Source: Siderastrea radians (lineage: Eukaryota > Cnidaria > Anthozoa > Scleractinia > Rhizangiidae). Taken from it: a stretch of 64,000 nt of DNA. How positions within the stretch are numbered: the stretch's first letter is position 1; each line of letters begins with the position of its first letter. Both the position numbers and the translations under genes were made by a program. Under the pieces are notes generated by a model, which made no database searches, had not been told where the DNA came from, and worked only from the letters and a program-made list of their open reading frames with translations. Positions 12,856 to 25,800 of this stretch are shown in pieces. Where the stretch lies: the NCBI GenBank assembly GCA_964017195.1, contig OZ024895.1, positions 26,453,875 to 26,517,874 of the forward strand, read 5' to 3'.

Positions 12856-13930
12856 GTACTCAATTATTCAATCCTCTTCGTGCCATTGGGCACATAAGGC
12901 CGTGACCAGATCCCCGCACTGTTGCCTGTCTTTTGGTCTCTTCCTCAGCTCTTATCAGCTTATTCCGTTTTCCCGCATCTCCTTTTCTGCACTCCGTCTC
13001 CATGTTTCTCTTGAACTCTTTTCGCAGGTAGAGTCCAATGGTTTCCAAGCCTGGGGATAGCAGATGGTTCCATCCTCAGGGTATGGATGATCCAGCACCA
13101 CCGTCTCTTCTTCACCTAAGAACCAATATTGTTTCTTGAGGTTGTCCGGCGGAGCTCAGCACGATGTTAGGCCAGGCATATATTCAGGATTCGGCGTCAG
13201 ACGCGATTTTGAAATTTGGCGAGTTTGCAGCCGATGGCTTTCCAGAACTTTTATGACTTGCACCTGTACAGCTGTGTGATAAGAATGCTACTGTTCATGA
13301 AACGGAGTGTGGTTTTAAAGCTGATTTTCTTGCTGTTGCACACGTTTTTGAGGAGTGCAAATGTTTTCCCTACCCTGGATAGCCTTGTTTCGATCTTTTT
13401 CTTCACGTTTCCATCGCTGGCCATCTTCGAGCCTAGGTACGTGAAGTCGTTCCCTTCTTCGACTGCATTTCCATGCGGGAGGATCGGTGCATCTCAGTGA
13501 TGGATCATTCTGATGTGTTTGGGTCTCCCTGCTGACCTTGAGTCCTAGCAGTGAAGCTGTGGATACTACGTCTTAAGTCGTGGCCTGCGTGGCTGTGTGG
13601 GGGTGGGCTAGGAAGGAGATGTCGTCCGCAAAGTCAAGGTCACTGAGCAGTTGGTAGAGAGTCCATCAGATATCTCTGATGTGTTGTTGCGCTCTTCATA
13701 ACCCAGTCGATACAGACAAAGAAATACGAACGGAGAGAGTATACATGTGGTGTGTGGATAATGAAAGACTCTGTCAGCGTGTTTCCGTAGATGACTTGGG
13801 CTTGCCTGTCATCGTACAGCATCCTGACAATATTAACTATCATGGATGGTATTCCATAGTGTCGCAGTATGCGCCATAACGTTTCTCTGTTAGACCAGGC
13901 TATCAGACCAACAACAAGGTACAGACACCT
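12856..13930 (-). mobile_element. Degenerate RTE-like LINE copy 6 (minus, internally deleted)
   Basis: Read on the minus strand, it holds the 3' end (12,860 side) through the RT C-terminal half. A region near 13,640-13,843 reads 'IVNIVRMLYDDRQAQVIYGN'. At about 13,893 it jumps to the 5' leader end ('ggctatcagaccaacaaca'). The RT N-terminus and endonuclease are missing. Confidence 0.75.
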
Positions 13931-14840
13931 TCGTAGCCTAAGTTAGGACGATACGAGTAACTTTTGAAAATTGGAGCTTCCCATTATGGATGAAATTCTT
14001 TATGCGTCATACAATGCTAAAGCTTGAAAAAGTGCTACAGACAGCAAAATCTTCATGTTTTGAATGATCGAGTTCTCTACGACTGACAATGGACAAAATT
14101 GGATATGCGCCATACAAAGCAAAAAGCTGCCAAATGTGGTAAAGACATCGAGAGAGAGAATTTGTCTTACGAAACTATTCAAAAAGCTAGCTTATCAGTG
14201 AGGTATAATAGGTAAATCTCGATATGCATCGAACAACGTCAAAACCCGCAGAACGTGCTACAAACATCCAAATCGTCATAAAGCAGAAAGTTTGAGCTGG
14301 TTTGGGAAACTTTTAAAAGCGCTATTTTTTGAGTTACTCGTAATGGCAATATTCGTCATACAATATTGTGCCCTACAACGGTACCACTTGTGTAATGTGC
14401 TAGAGACATGGAAATCTTTTAAAAAACCAGTGATTGGAGCTGCTCGGAAAATTTTGAGAAATTGACTTTTCCAGTGAGTTTTAATGGACAACACCGGTTA
14501 CGCGTCGTACAGGGTTAACAGTTGCATAATGTGCTACAGCATTATAAAAGTCATTATAAAACAAGTCGTTTTAGCTGCCTCGGGGATATTTTGAAAACTC
14601 GAGTTTTTCCGTGTGTTATAATGACCCAAAATTCTTATGCATCGCACTAGCCTTAAACTTGCAAAATATGCTGCAGACATCGAAATTATTACGAAATAAG
14701 TGATTAAAGCTGTCTTGGGCAAATTTTGAAAAATCGACTTTTCAAATAATTCATAATGGACAAAATTCCTTATGTCTTATACAAGGCTAAAACTTGCAAT
14801 AGAAATAGAAGACAATGTAAAACAGCTATTGGTGAAGGTA
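13931..14840 (-). repeat. ~130-bp tandem repeat array between LINE copies 6 and 7
   Basis: About seven monomers in minus orientation, starting with the 'gggatga..ttggagcttcc' terminal variant (13,960-13,985) and ending near 14,835. Monomer order is the mirror of that in the plus-strand arrays. Confidence 0.75.
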
Positions 14841-16545
14841 CTCATTCAATCCTCTTTGTGCCACTGAGAACTTAAGGCCATGACTGGATCCCAGCATTGT
14901 TGCCTGTCTTTTGCTTTCTTCCTCACCTCTTATCAGCTGATTCCGTTCACCCGCATCTTTTCTTCTAAACTCCGTCGCCAGGTTTCTATTGGTCTTCCTC
15001 TTGCTCTTTTCCCAGGTGGACTTTAATGCATGGCGACCCTGGGAATAGTAGATGGTTCCATTCTGAGGACATGGCCAATCCAGCGCCACAGTATCTTCTT
15101 TACCTAAGAACCGATGTTGCTTGTTGAGGTTGTCCCGCGTAGCTCCGCATGGTGTTAGGCCAGAACATGTTCAGGATTCGGTAGAAGCGGTAAGCGGCGA
15201 TTCTGGAATATGTCGAGTTTGCAGGCAATGGCTTTCCTGAACTTTCATGACTCGCACCCATGTAGTGAGAATGTTACTTTGTAAGCTGATCCTCATAGCT
15301 GATCCTCATTTTGCAGATGTTGTTTGGGAAGGTAAATGTTTTCCCTCCCTTGGAGAGCCTTGCTTTGATCTCTGGCTCCAAGTCTGCATCGGAGCCTGGA
15401 GCCTAGGTACGGAAACTCGATGGCTTCCATGCAGCATGATTGGTGCATTCGAGCGATGGTTCATACTCAAGTGCTTTGGTTCCTTCGTGCTAACTTTTGA
15501 GTCCAAACATCGAAGCTGTGGATACTAGGCCTTTAGTTATGGCCTTTATGTCTGTGTGGGCGTGGCCCAGAAGGGAGATGCCTCCAAAGTCAAGGTCACT
15601 GAGCAGTTGGTAGAGAGTCCACCACATACCTCTTTGATCTTTTGTTGGGCTCTTTATCACCCAGTCAATACAAAGAGAGAAATAGCAACGGAGACAGTAC
15701 GCATCTGCTGTTTGGAAAATAATAGGCTCTTTCAGCGTGTTTCCGCAGATGATTTGGGCTTGGCTGGCGGTCACGTTACAGCATTCTGACAATAGTTACT
15801 ATCTTGGATGGTATTCCGTGGTGTCGCAGTATGCGCCATAACGTTTCTCTGTAGATACTGTCGAATTATTCTTCAGTCTATGAAGTTGGCATAGACTGTG
15901 CTGTTCCATTCTTTCGCCTGCTCCAAGCTCTGCCTAAAAGTAGAAATATAATGACTGCAGAATCTCCCTTTAAGGAAACCAGCTTTTCCTTTACTAATAT
16001 CCTTTTCCTAGGTTGCCGGTAATGAGCTCTAGTATCACCTTACTGAACACTTTGCCTGTAAGATTCGAGAGAGTTATACCCCTCCAGTTGTTACAATCCG
16101 ACGGATCTCCCTGTTTCTTAAGCCTAACGATCAGACCCGTGTTCCAATCGGGCATGTGCTCGGATATCCAGATATCGCAGAAAAACTTCGAAAGGATGGT
16201 AAATGTCAGAGATTTTTCTGCCTGTCGCAGATCAGCACTGATGCCGTCTGCTCCTGGCGTTTTACCATTCTTCATCTTGCTGATGGCGTTATTGATTTCT
16301 TGAACTGACCGCCGATGTAAAGTGTGTCTTCTCGGATTGGTGCTGTTTTTTAAGGTTATGGTCAGCTAAAGATACTGTGGAAATGGTCTTGCCATCATCT
16401 AAGTTGTCTTCTACGCAGAATAAAACTCTGCCTTCTCATCTTTCACGCGCCAATGCAGCCGTTTGCGATTGCCCTTGGTCATGGTATTCAGCGTCTTTAA
16501 GTCTTGCTGTGCCGTAGCCTCTTTTGCTTTAACAGCTGGGTTTTC
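14841..16545 (-). mobile_element. Degenerate RTE-like LINE copy 7 (minus)
   Basis: The minus strand carries the 3' end from 14,841. The RT C-terminal region is at 15,306-15,792. The RT N-terminal block is at 15,994-16,275 (93 aa, 'MKNGKTPGADGIS', 'DCNNWRGITLSNLTGKVFSK'). The copy stops near 16,545 in the linker and goes straight into an array. No endonuclease is present. Confidence 0.8.
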
Positions 16546-17100
16546 TATGTAATGAAAATGGACATAATTGGATATGCGTCATACAATGCTAAAAGCTGCA
16601 AAATGTGGTAAAGACATCGGGATATAGACTTTGTTTCACGAAACTATTCAAAAACGTAGCTTATCAGTGAGGGATTATAGATAAAACTCGATATGCATCA
16701 AACAACGTCAAACTCGCAGAACGTGTTAAAAACACCCAAATCATCATAAGGCAGAAACTTTGAGCTGTTTTGGGTAACTTTCACAAAGACGGGTTTTTGA
16801 GTTACTCATAATGGCAATATTTGTCATACGTCATACGAAGCTAAAAATTGCAGAATGTGCCATTGTAAAAGTGATTTGACCTGTTCTGGAGATCTTTTCA
16901 AAAATTGGGTTTTCTGGTCAGTTACGATTGGCAAAGTTTGTTCCTGTTTGAATATCATATTAGAACTGCGGCGTGTGTTGAAACTTCCAGAATGTGGTAC
17001 ACACAACGAAATCATCATTAAACAGGTGATTTAACCTGTCCCGGGCAAATTTTGAGAAATCGAGGTTTGCAGTGGCTTATGATGGTCGGAATTCGTTATG
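16546..17100 (-). repeat. ~130-bp tandem repeat array between LINE copies 7 and 8
   Basis: About four monomers in minus orientation. The array stops within a monomer at 'ggaattcgttatgcgccc' (17,090-17,104), where the 3' end of the next LINE is joined. The same join occurs near 22,885, so it may be shared by descent. Confidence 0.7.
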
Positions 17101-19520
17101 CGCCCTTTCTTCCTCAGCTCTCATCAGCTGATTCCGTCCACCCGCATTTCCTATTCTCCACTCCGTCGCCAGGTTTCTCTTGGTCTTCCTCTTGCTCTTT
17201 TCCCAGGAGGAGTCCAATGCATGGCGACCCTGGGGATAGAATATGGTTTCATCCTGAGGATATGGCCGATCCAGCACCACCGTCTCTTCTTTACCTTTTG
17301 TTCAGGTTGTCCGGCGTAGCTCAGCTAGGTGTTAGGCCACAACATGTTCAGGATTCGGCCTAATCGTAGATTCTGGAATGTGTTGAGCTTGCAGCCGATG
17401 GCTTTCCTGAAATTCCATGATACGCACCTATGTAGTGAGAATGTTACTTTTTAAGCTGATCCTCTTACTTTAGCCCCAGTTGTTTTTGAGGAAGGCATAT
17501 CTTTTTCCTGCCTTGGAGAGCCTTGCTTTGATCTCTGGCTCTAAGTCTGGAGCCTAGGTACGTGAACTTGTTGGCTTCTCCGATCGCATTTCCGTGCAGA
17601 ATGATCGGTGCATTTGACCGATGGTTCATTCTCAAGTACTTGGGTTCCTTCGTGCTAACCTTTGAGTCTAAACATTGAAGCTGTGGATACTAGGTCGTTA
17701 GGCATGGCCTCCATGTGTGTGTGTGGGGGGGTGGCGTATGAGATGGCGTCCTCAAGATGAAGGTCACTGAGGAGGTGGTGATCTTTTGTTGCCCTCTTTA
17801 TGATCCAGTCAATACAGAGAGAGACATAGGAACGGAGAGAGCATGCATCTGCTGTTTGGATAATGAAAGACTCGTTCTTTGTGTTTTCGCAGATGACTTG
17901 GGCTTGGCGGTCATGGTACAGCATTCTGACAATATTGACTATTCCGTAGTGTCACAGTATGCGCCATAACGCTTCTCTGTAGATACTGTCGAATGCTTTT
18001 TAAAAGTCTATGAAGTTGGCATAGACTGTGCTGTTCCATTCTTTCGCCTGCTCCAAGATCTGCCTAAGAGTAGAGATCTCGTCACTGCAGGATCTCGCTT
18101 TACGGAAGCCGGCTTTTTCTTTGCGAATATCTTTTTCCAGTAAAGAGTCAGTAAAGAGCTCTACTGTGATCTTACTGAACAGTTTGCTTGTGAGACTCAA
18201 GAGAGTTATACCCCTCCAGTTGTTACAACCCGAGAGATCTTCCTCTTTCTTAGCCCTCACGATCAGCCCATCTTCTCAGAGATCCAGATTTTGCAGAAAA
18301 AGTTCCAAAGGATGGTGAATGTTAGAGATTTTTCTGCCTGTAGCAGATCAGCACTGATGCCGTCTGCTCCAGGCGCTTTTAACATTCTTCATCTTGCTGA
18401 TGGCTTTATTGATTTCTTGAATTGACGGCGCATCAGTGTTTTTGTCGTTGTGTTGTGTGGCTGCACGGATTGGGGCTGTGTTTTTAGGTTTTGGTCGGCT
18501 GAAGATACTGTGGAAATGGTCTTGCCATCATCCAAGTTGTCTTCTACGCAGAATAAGGCTCTGCCCTTCTTATCTTTAAAAAGCCTATTCCCACTAATGT
18601 ATGCACTCGCTAGAGAATGTCTTTCGGCATGGTATACAGCGTCTTTCAGTCTTGCTGACCGTAGCCTCTTCTGCTTTCTCAGCAGAGTTTTCAATGTTTT
18701 TCGGGTTTTCTCTTTGCCATCTTTACTTCCCTTTCCAGGCCTTGGTATTTCCTTCTGTAGCGGTCTTTCACTCTCACTGATCATGTTGAGTTTATATTTT
18801 CCTTGATCTGTTTTCTTTTTATGATCTTATCCCATTTTCCATGTTCTTTCTTCCTCTTTTTAAATCCCAAGATGTTCTCTCCCGCTTCTCTCACTCTCTG
18901 GTGGAAACTGCTGAGCTCGGGTACTACCGAATTTTCCTTAAGGGTACAGGTTTCTGAGTTTCAGCTGAAATGCTGCATTGGTCTGTGCAACCTTTAGTTT
19001 AGCGGCATCACTTCTTCTCATTCCATTTTCTTTAAATTTTGGTTTTGCCCAGCTCGATCAGGTAAGCGTTGCCAGGAACAGCTGGTGAGTGCCCCTCTTC
19101 GTGCCTTCAAGGTGGGAGCGAGATTTACTACTTGCCAAGATGACATAATGACATCATCTATCTGGCTCGCACAAGAATCTGTGGGCATTGTTGTTGATGT
19201 TACCACACTTGGCCTATACCTATACCTTTGGCCTATACCTGTTGTTGATCTGATTCTCGGATTACGTTTTTCGTGCTGCCACAGCTTTGGTTTCTGGTGT
19301 AGCTTTCTGTGACATTTGGATTTTTGACGTGGTAGGGTTGTTACCCCTACGCCCAACCCCCAGTCTGGATGACCCGGCTGTCTATTTATGTCTGACTCCT
19401 CGCCCTGGACCTGTCCAGCCAGGTTAAACCAGCCGGGGTTCTAAAGGTCCCCTCTTGGATAGCTCCAAAGGGTGTTTAAACGCACGCAAGCTATCAGACC
19501 AACGACAACAGCTACCATCG
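17101..19520 (-). mobile_element. Degenerate RTE-like LINE copy 8 (minus)
   Basis: It spans 3' end to 5' leader on the minus strand but lacks most of the endonuclease. RT pieces are at 17,655-17,924, 18,000-18,260 ('CNNWRGITLLSLTSKLFSKI') and 18,389-18,784 (linker, 131 aa). The 5' leader runs 19,330-19,520. Frameshifts and stops are frequent. Confidence 0.8.
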
Positions 19521-20690
19521 TAGCCTAAGTTGGGATAGCACGAGTAAATTTTGAAAATTGGAGCTTTCCATGATGGAGGCAATTTTTAATGCGTTGTACA
19601 ATGCTTAAGCTTGCAGAATGTGCTACAGAGAACAAAATCATCATGTTTTGAATGATCGGGTTTTCTACGACTGATAAGGGCCAAAATTGATATGTGTTAC
19701 ACAAAGCTAAAAGGTGCACAATATGGTAACCATTCTCAGAAACCATTCTCAAGAAACCATTCTCAGTGACGGATTATAGATAAAAGTTGTTATGCGTCGA
19801 ACAATGTCAAAACTTGCAGAACGTGCTACAAACATCATTAAGCAGAAACTTTTAGCTGTTACGTGCAACTTTTAAAAACGTGATTTTTTTAGTAACTCAT
19901 AATGGCAATATTTGTTATAGGTCTTACAAGGCTAAAAGTTGCAGAATGTACCACAGAGATTGAACTCACCATAGTAAAGGTGATTTGACTTGTTCTGGAT
20001 ATCTTTCCAAAAATCGGGTTTTTTTGTCACTTACGATTGGCAAAGTTTGCTCTTGTTTGAATATCATATTTTAGAACTACAGGGTGTGTTGAAACTTCCA
20101 AATTCTGGTACATACAATGAAATCATCATTAAATAGGCGACTTAACCTGTCCCGGGCAAATTTCGAGAAATCGAGGTTTGCAGTGGCTCATGATGGACGG
20201 AATTCGTTATGCGCCCTAGAACGCCTATACTTGTGCAATGTGCTAGAGACATGGAAATTTTTCATAAAACCGCTGATTTGAGCTGTTCCTAGAAAATTTT
20301 GAGAAATTGACTTTTCCAGTGAGTTTTAATAGACAAAATTGGTTATGCGTCATACAGGCTTAGAACTTGCAGAATGTGCTACAGACATCGCATCAATTAT
20401 AAAACAAGTTTGAGCTGTCTCGGGGATATTTTGAAAACTCAAGTTTTTCTGTTTCTTATAATGAACAACATTTTTTATGCGTCGTACAAGGCTAAAACTG
20501 CCAAAATATGCTGCAGACAACGAAATTATTACAAAATAAGTAATTAAAGGTGTCCTGCACAAATTTTGAAAAATCGCCTTTTCAGGTAAACTATAGTGGA
20601 CAAAATTCCTTATTCGTTGTACGAAGCTAAAAGATGCTAAAAAATCACAAGGATTGTAAAAAAGTGATTTGGGACGGTACTCGCTCATTG
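19521..20690 (-). repeat. ~130-bp tandem repeat array between LINE copies 8 and 9
   Basis: A near-complete set of eight to nine monomers in minus orientation. 'tatgcgtcgaacaatgtcaaaacttgcag' lies near 19,790 and 'atgcgtcgtacaaggctaaaa' near 20,480. No coding potential. Confidence 0.75.
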
Positions 20691-22395
20691 AATCGTATTC
20701 GTGCCATTGGGAACATAAGGCCATGACTAGATCCCCGCACTGTTGCCTGTCTTTTGCTTTCTTCCTCAGCTCTCGTCAGCGGAGTCCGTCCACCCGCACC
20801 TCCTTTTCTATACTCCATCGCGAGGTTTCTCTTGGTCTTTCTCTTGCTCTTTTGCTTGGTGGAGTCCAATACATGGCGACCCTGGGGATCGCTGATGGTT
20901 CCATCCTGAGGACATAGCAGATCCAGCGCCACCGTCTTTTCCTCATCTAACAACCGATGTTTGTTGAGGTTGTCCCGCGCAGCCCAGCATGGTGTTAGGC
21001 CACAACATGTTCAGGATTTAGCGTGAGCGGCGATTCTGGAATGTGTCAAGTTTGCAGTCGATGGCTTTCCTAAACTCTTATGACTCGCACCCATACACCT
21101 GTGTGGTGAGAATCGTACTGTTGAAGAAGTGGAGTTTGGTTTTTAAGCTGATCTTCTTGCTTTTGCAGATGTTCTCAAAGAAGGCAAATGTTTTCACTGC
21201 CTTGGAGTGCCTTTTTTCAATCTCTGGCTCAGTCTTCATCGGCGGTCATGTTGGAGGCTAGGTACGTGAACTCGTTCGCTTCTTCGACTGCATTTCCCTG
21301 CAGGATGATTGGTGCATCTGAGCGATGGTTCATTCTCATGTGCTTGGGTTTCTTCGTGCTTACCTTGAGTCCAAGCATTGGATACTAGCTCTTCAATCCT
21401 GGCCTGCATCTCTGTTTGGGGGTAGGCTAAGAGGGAGATCTCATCCGCAAAATGAAGGTCACTGAGGAGTTGCATCAGGTTGAAGCAACTTCTTCCCCTT
21501 GCTAAGATGACATGATAACATGATCTATCTGGCTCGCACAAGAATCTGTGGTCATAGTTGGGCATGTTACCACACCCGTCCTTCCGCGTGATCTTGCACA
21601 TCCGTGACTGTCGTTCCCAACGCGAGCATTGATATCTGCAATCACACACAGCACTTCATGCAACAAGACCTCTTGATGAATGACTTGCAGTAACTGGTCA
21701 TAAAAAGGGTCTTTGATTGCTTCCTTTGCATCTCTTGTAAGTGGGTAAACGTAGTGACAGCGAGTTTAGCGTACTTGGAGATGAATCTAGCTATGACGAG
21801 TCTTTCCACCAGTGGTTTCCATTCCAACGATGCCTTTGCTGCTTTGTCGGGCATGATGATTGCTACGCCTTCTGTATGATTGTTACCTTTCGTCCAGAGT
21901 GTATCACCGTGTGTTCAGATCTTTCCTTCATCATTCCTGATCCTGTCCATTTTGCTTCGCTTATGCCAATATTGTCCATCCGGTATCCGTTTATCTCCAT
22001 TACACCTTGAGCCAGCTTGCCGTTCTGATGCATGGTGCGTACATTCCAGCAGCTAACTCTGATCTTCTCCTTTGGCGACAGAAACTCCACCCTGAAAATG
22101 CTGATTCCCCCGGTTGGGATTAGGTTTGGCCCACACCTCTTATTGATCTGAATGCTCGGATTAGGTTGTAGATTTCTGTAACATTTGGATTTTTAAAGCG
22201 GTAGGGTTGTTACCCTTAAGCCCACCCCCAGTCTGGAGGACCAGGGTGTCTATTTTTGTCTGACCCCTCGCCCTGGACCAGTCCATCCTGGTTAAACCTC
22301 CCGGGGTTTAAAGTCCCCCTCTGGCATTCCTTCAAAGGGTACTGAAAGGCACGCAAGCTATCAGACAAATGACGTGGTGTAGATACCATCGTACG
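20691..22395 (-). mobile_element. Degenerate RTE-like LINE copy 9 (minus, RT partly deleted)
   Basis: The 3' end and RT C-terminus (20,691-21,475) are fused to the endonuclease (21,480-22,090). The minus ORF 21,863-22,090 begins with 'MEFLSPKEKIRVSCWNVRTM'. The 5' leader ends near 22,390. The central RT is deleted. Confidence 0.8.
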
Positions 22396-22885
22396 TTAAG
22401 TTGGGACGATACGAGTAACTTTTGAAAAATGGAGCTTGCCATTATTGATGGAAATCGTTATGCGCTGTACAATGTCAAAACTTGCAGAATGTGCTACAGA
22501 GAACAAAATCGTCATGTGTTGAATGATCGAGTTTTCTACAACTGATAATGGACAAAATTGGATATGCGTCATACAAAGCTAAAAGCTGCAAAAATGGCAA
22601 AGCTAAATGCTGCATAATGGCAATATTCGTCATACGTCGTACCAGGCTAAAATTAATTGCAGAATGTGCCATAGACATTGAATTCACCATAGTAAAACTG
22701 ACTTGACCTGTTCTGGAGATCTTTTCAAAAATCGGGTTCTCTGGTAACTTACAATTGGCAAAGTTTGTTCTTGTTTGAATATCATACATTAGAACAGCGG
22801 GGTGTGTTGAAACTTCCAGAATGTGGTACAGACAAGGAAATCATCATTAAACAGACGATTTAACGTCTCCCAGGCAAATTTCTTA
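22396..22885 (-). repeat. ~130-bp tandem repeat array between LINE copies 9 and 10
   Basis: Four monomers in minus orientation with an internal deletion near 22,600. The array breaks off mid-monomer at about 22,885, where the 3' end of the last LINE copy begins. Confidence 0.7.
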
Positions 22886-25800
22886 TGCGTTGTACAATTG
22901 GGCACCCCAGTTGATTCTGTCCACGTGCATCTCCTTTTCTACACTCCGTCGCCAAGTTTCTCCTGGTCTTCCTCTTGGTTTTTTCCCAGGTGGAGTCCAA
23001 TGTATGGCGACCCTGGGGATAGCAGGTGGTTCCATCCTGAGGACATGGCCGATCCAGCGCCACCGTCTCTTCTTCACCTAAGAACCAATGTTGTTTGTTG
23101 AGGTTGTCCGGTGTAGCTCGGCATGGTGTTAGGCCAGAACATGTTCAGGATTCGGCGTAAGTGGGCGATCCTGCAATGTGTCGAATTTGCAACCGATGGC
23201 TTTCCTGAACTTCCATGACTCGCACCCATACAGCTGTGTGGTGAGAATGTTATCGTTGAAGAAGCGGAGTTTGATTTTCAAGCTAATCTTCTTGCTTTTG
23301 CAGATGTTTTTGAGGAAAGCAAATGTTTGCCCTGCCTTGGAGAGCGTCCCTTTGATCTCTGACTCCGAGTCTCCATCGGTTGTCATCTTGGAGCCTAGGT
23401 ACGTGATCTCGTTATCTTCCTCCACCACATTTCCATGCAGAATGGTTGGTGCATCTGAACCATGGTTTATTCTCATGTGCTTGGGTGTCTTGACCTGCTG
23501 ACCTTGAGTTTAAGTATAGCAGCTGTGGATGCTAGGTCTTCAGCCATGGCCTGCTGTCTGTGTGGGGGTGGGCTAGGAAGCAGATGTTGTCTGCAAAGTC
23601 AAGGTGTCTGAGCATTTGGTAGAGAGTCCATCGGATGCCTCTTCGATCTTTGGTCGCGTTCGTTATGACCCAGTCAATACAGGGAGAGAAATAGGAACGG
23701 AGAGAGTATTCGTCTCCTTTTCATTCTTGCTTGGACGATGAAAGGCTTAGTCAGCTTGTTTTCCGCGGACGACTTGGGTTTGGCAGTCGTGATACAGCAT
23801 CCCGACAATATTTACTATCTTATGGTATTTTGTAGTGTAGCAGGATGCGCCATAACGTTTCTCTGTGGATACTGTCGAATGCTTTTTCAAAGTCTATAAG
23901 TTGGTATAGACTGTGCTGTTCCTGTTTTTTTTTTTGTTTTTTTTTTTTTTGCCTGCTCCAAGATCTGCCTAAGAGTAAAGATGTAGTCACTGCAGGATCT
24001 CCCTTTTCGGAAGCCAGCTTTTTCTTTACGAATATCCTTCTCCAGGGTGGTAGTAAAAAGCTCTAATATGACCTTACTGAACACTTTGCTTGTGAGACTC
24101 AAGAGAGTTATACCCCTCCAGTTGTTACATTTTGACAGATCTCCGTTTTCGCAAGCTTCAGGATCAGACCAGTCTTCCAATCTACAGGCATGTTATCGGA
24201 TGTCCAGATCTCGCAAAAAAACTGCGAAATTATGGGTGATGTCAGGGATTCTTCTGCCTGTAGGAGATCAGCACTGATGCCGTCTGTTCCATGCGCTTTC
24301 GCATTTTTTATCTTGCTGATGGCCTTATTGATTTCTTGAATTGACGGCGGATCAGTGTTTATGTCGATGTCTTGTGTGGCTGCAGGGACTGGGGGCTATG
24401 TTTCCAGGTTTTGGTCGGTTGAGGATACTGTGAAAATGCTCTTGTCATCATCCAGGTTGTCTTCTACGCGAGATGAAACTCTCTCTTTCTCATCTTTCAC
24501 CGGCATATTATTGCTTCTGTATCCACCCCTGAGTGTCTTTGCGATGGTATGCAGCGTCTGTAAGAGGCTCTGACTGTAAATATCGAGAATCGGTGGACAG
24601 GCTCAAAAAATCGAAAATCCTGATAACCTACCAGAAGAACACTTTTGGGGAGCTATCTTCAAAAACATTACTTAAACTTTCTGGAACTCTATTGTTTTCG
24701 AGAAATTCGGAAAAATGGTTTTGCTTAATTAATTATGCAAAAATCAGGTTCAAAATTAAACAACTTGCATGCGCTTGCTTTTAAACAATTTGCAACGCCA
24801 AAAACCAATTTTAATTTAAAATGTTACCAATACTCTTATACTTTCTATCCATGGAAGTTACTTAGAGTTTCGCTTTATTTATGCGGTATGGTGTCTCTTT
24901 GAACTAAAGGCATTTCACGCATTTGGAAAAATTCAAAAATTGGGTAATTTCGGACGCTTCAAATGGGTCTTGGTATGTCTAATATCAAATTGAAATAACT
25001 ACTGCGATAAAGTTCGTTCCCGCTACTATTATGATGTGAAATAAAAATCTGGGCAATTCAGGCTCGCGCTGACAAAATTTGCATAATGTTAATTTTTGGT
25101 GTAAGGCTTCTCGAAAGTGATCTGGTTTCGGTGCGCTCCATTTAGAGGATTTTATTACTGAAGACACACAAGGAGTGAACTAAAACATTCCTTCAATCTA
25201 TTCTTGCATTGATTTGTGCTTATACTGTTACTAAATAAAATTAGACAGAAGGAGGATCCACACGAGCTGTTGCGTGACTGGTATCAGGTGAATATTCTTG
25301 TCAACGTACGGCAGTTTTTCATGGCGTACAGCTTCTGCTGGGATAGAGCATCTTGTCTTGTCAGTTCTCCTTACACATCCCTGTGTTTAAGGCATACTGT
25401 CATGTGCAGCTGACGTTCTACTGGGACGAAAATTCTTATAGGTATCCGACAGGCAAGTCATACGTGACTCGATCGCTCTAGTGCTACATTTTGGGCGACT
25501 TTTTGAAAGGATGCTGTTATTTTGGCCGGAAAGCAGAAGTGTATTGTTATGATGATTTATCAGTTTTTGTCAAAATAAGTGCTGTTTCTATCAATTATCA
25601 CACTTCTTGTATTTATGTAAATTGTATCCTTTAATATGTTCAACGTAAAACCACGGACGTCCTGGAAGCGGGATGTATTTATGAGTTGGCTGGGGGGCTG
25701 TATATCTAAAAGATATCAATGCACAGAATTTTTGTTCGGTTTTATTTTGCAAGGACGCTGAGAACTCTTTAACAGTTTGGGGGGGATAAAATTTTCATTG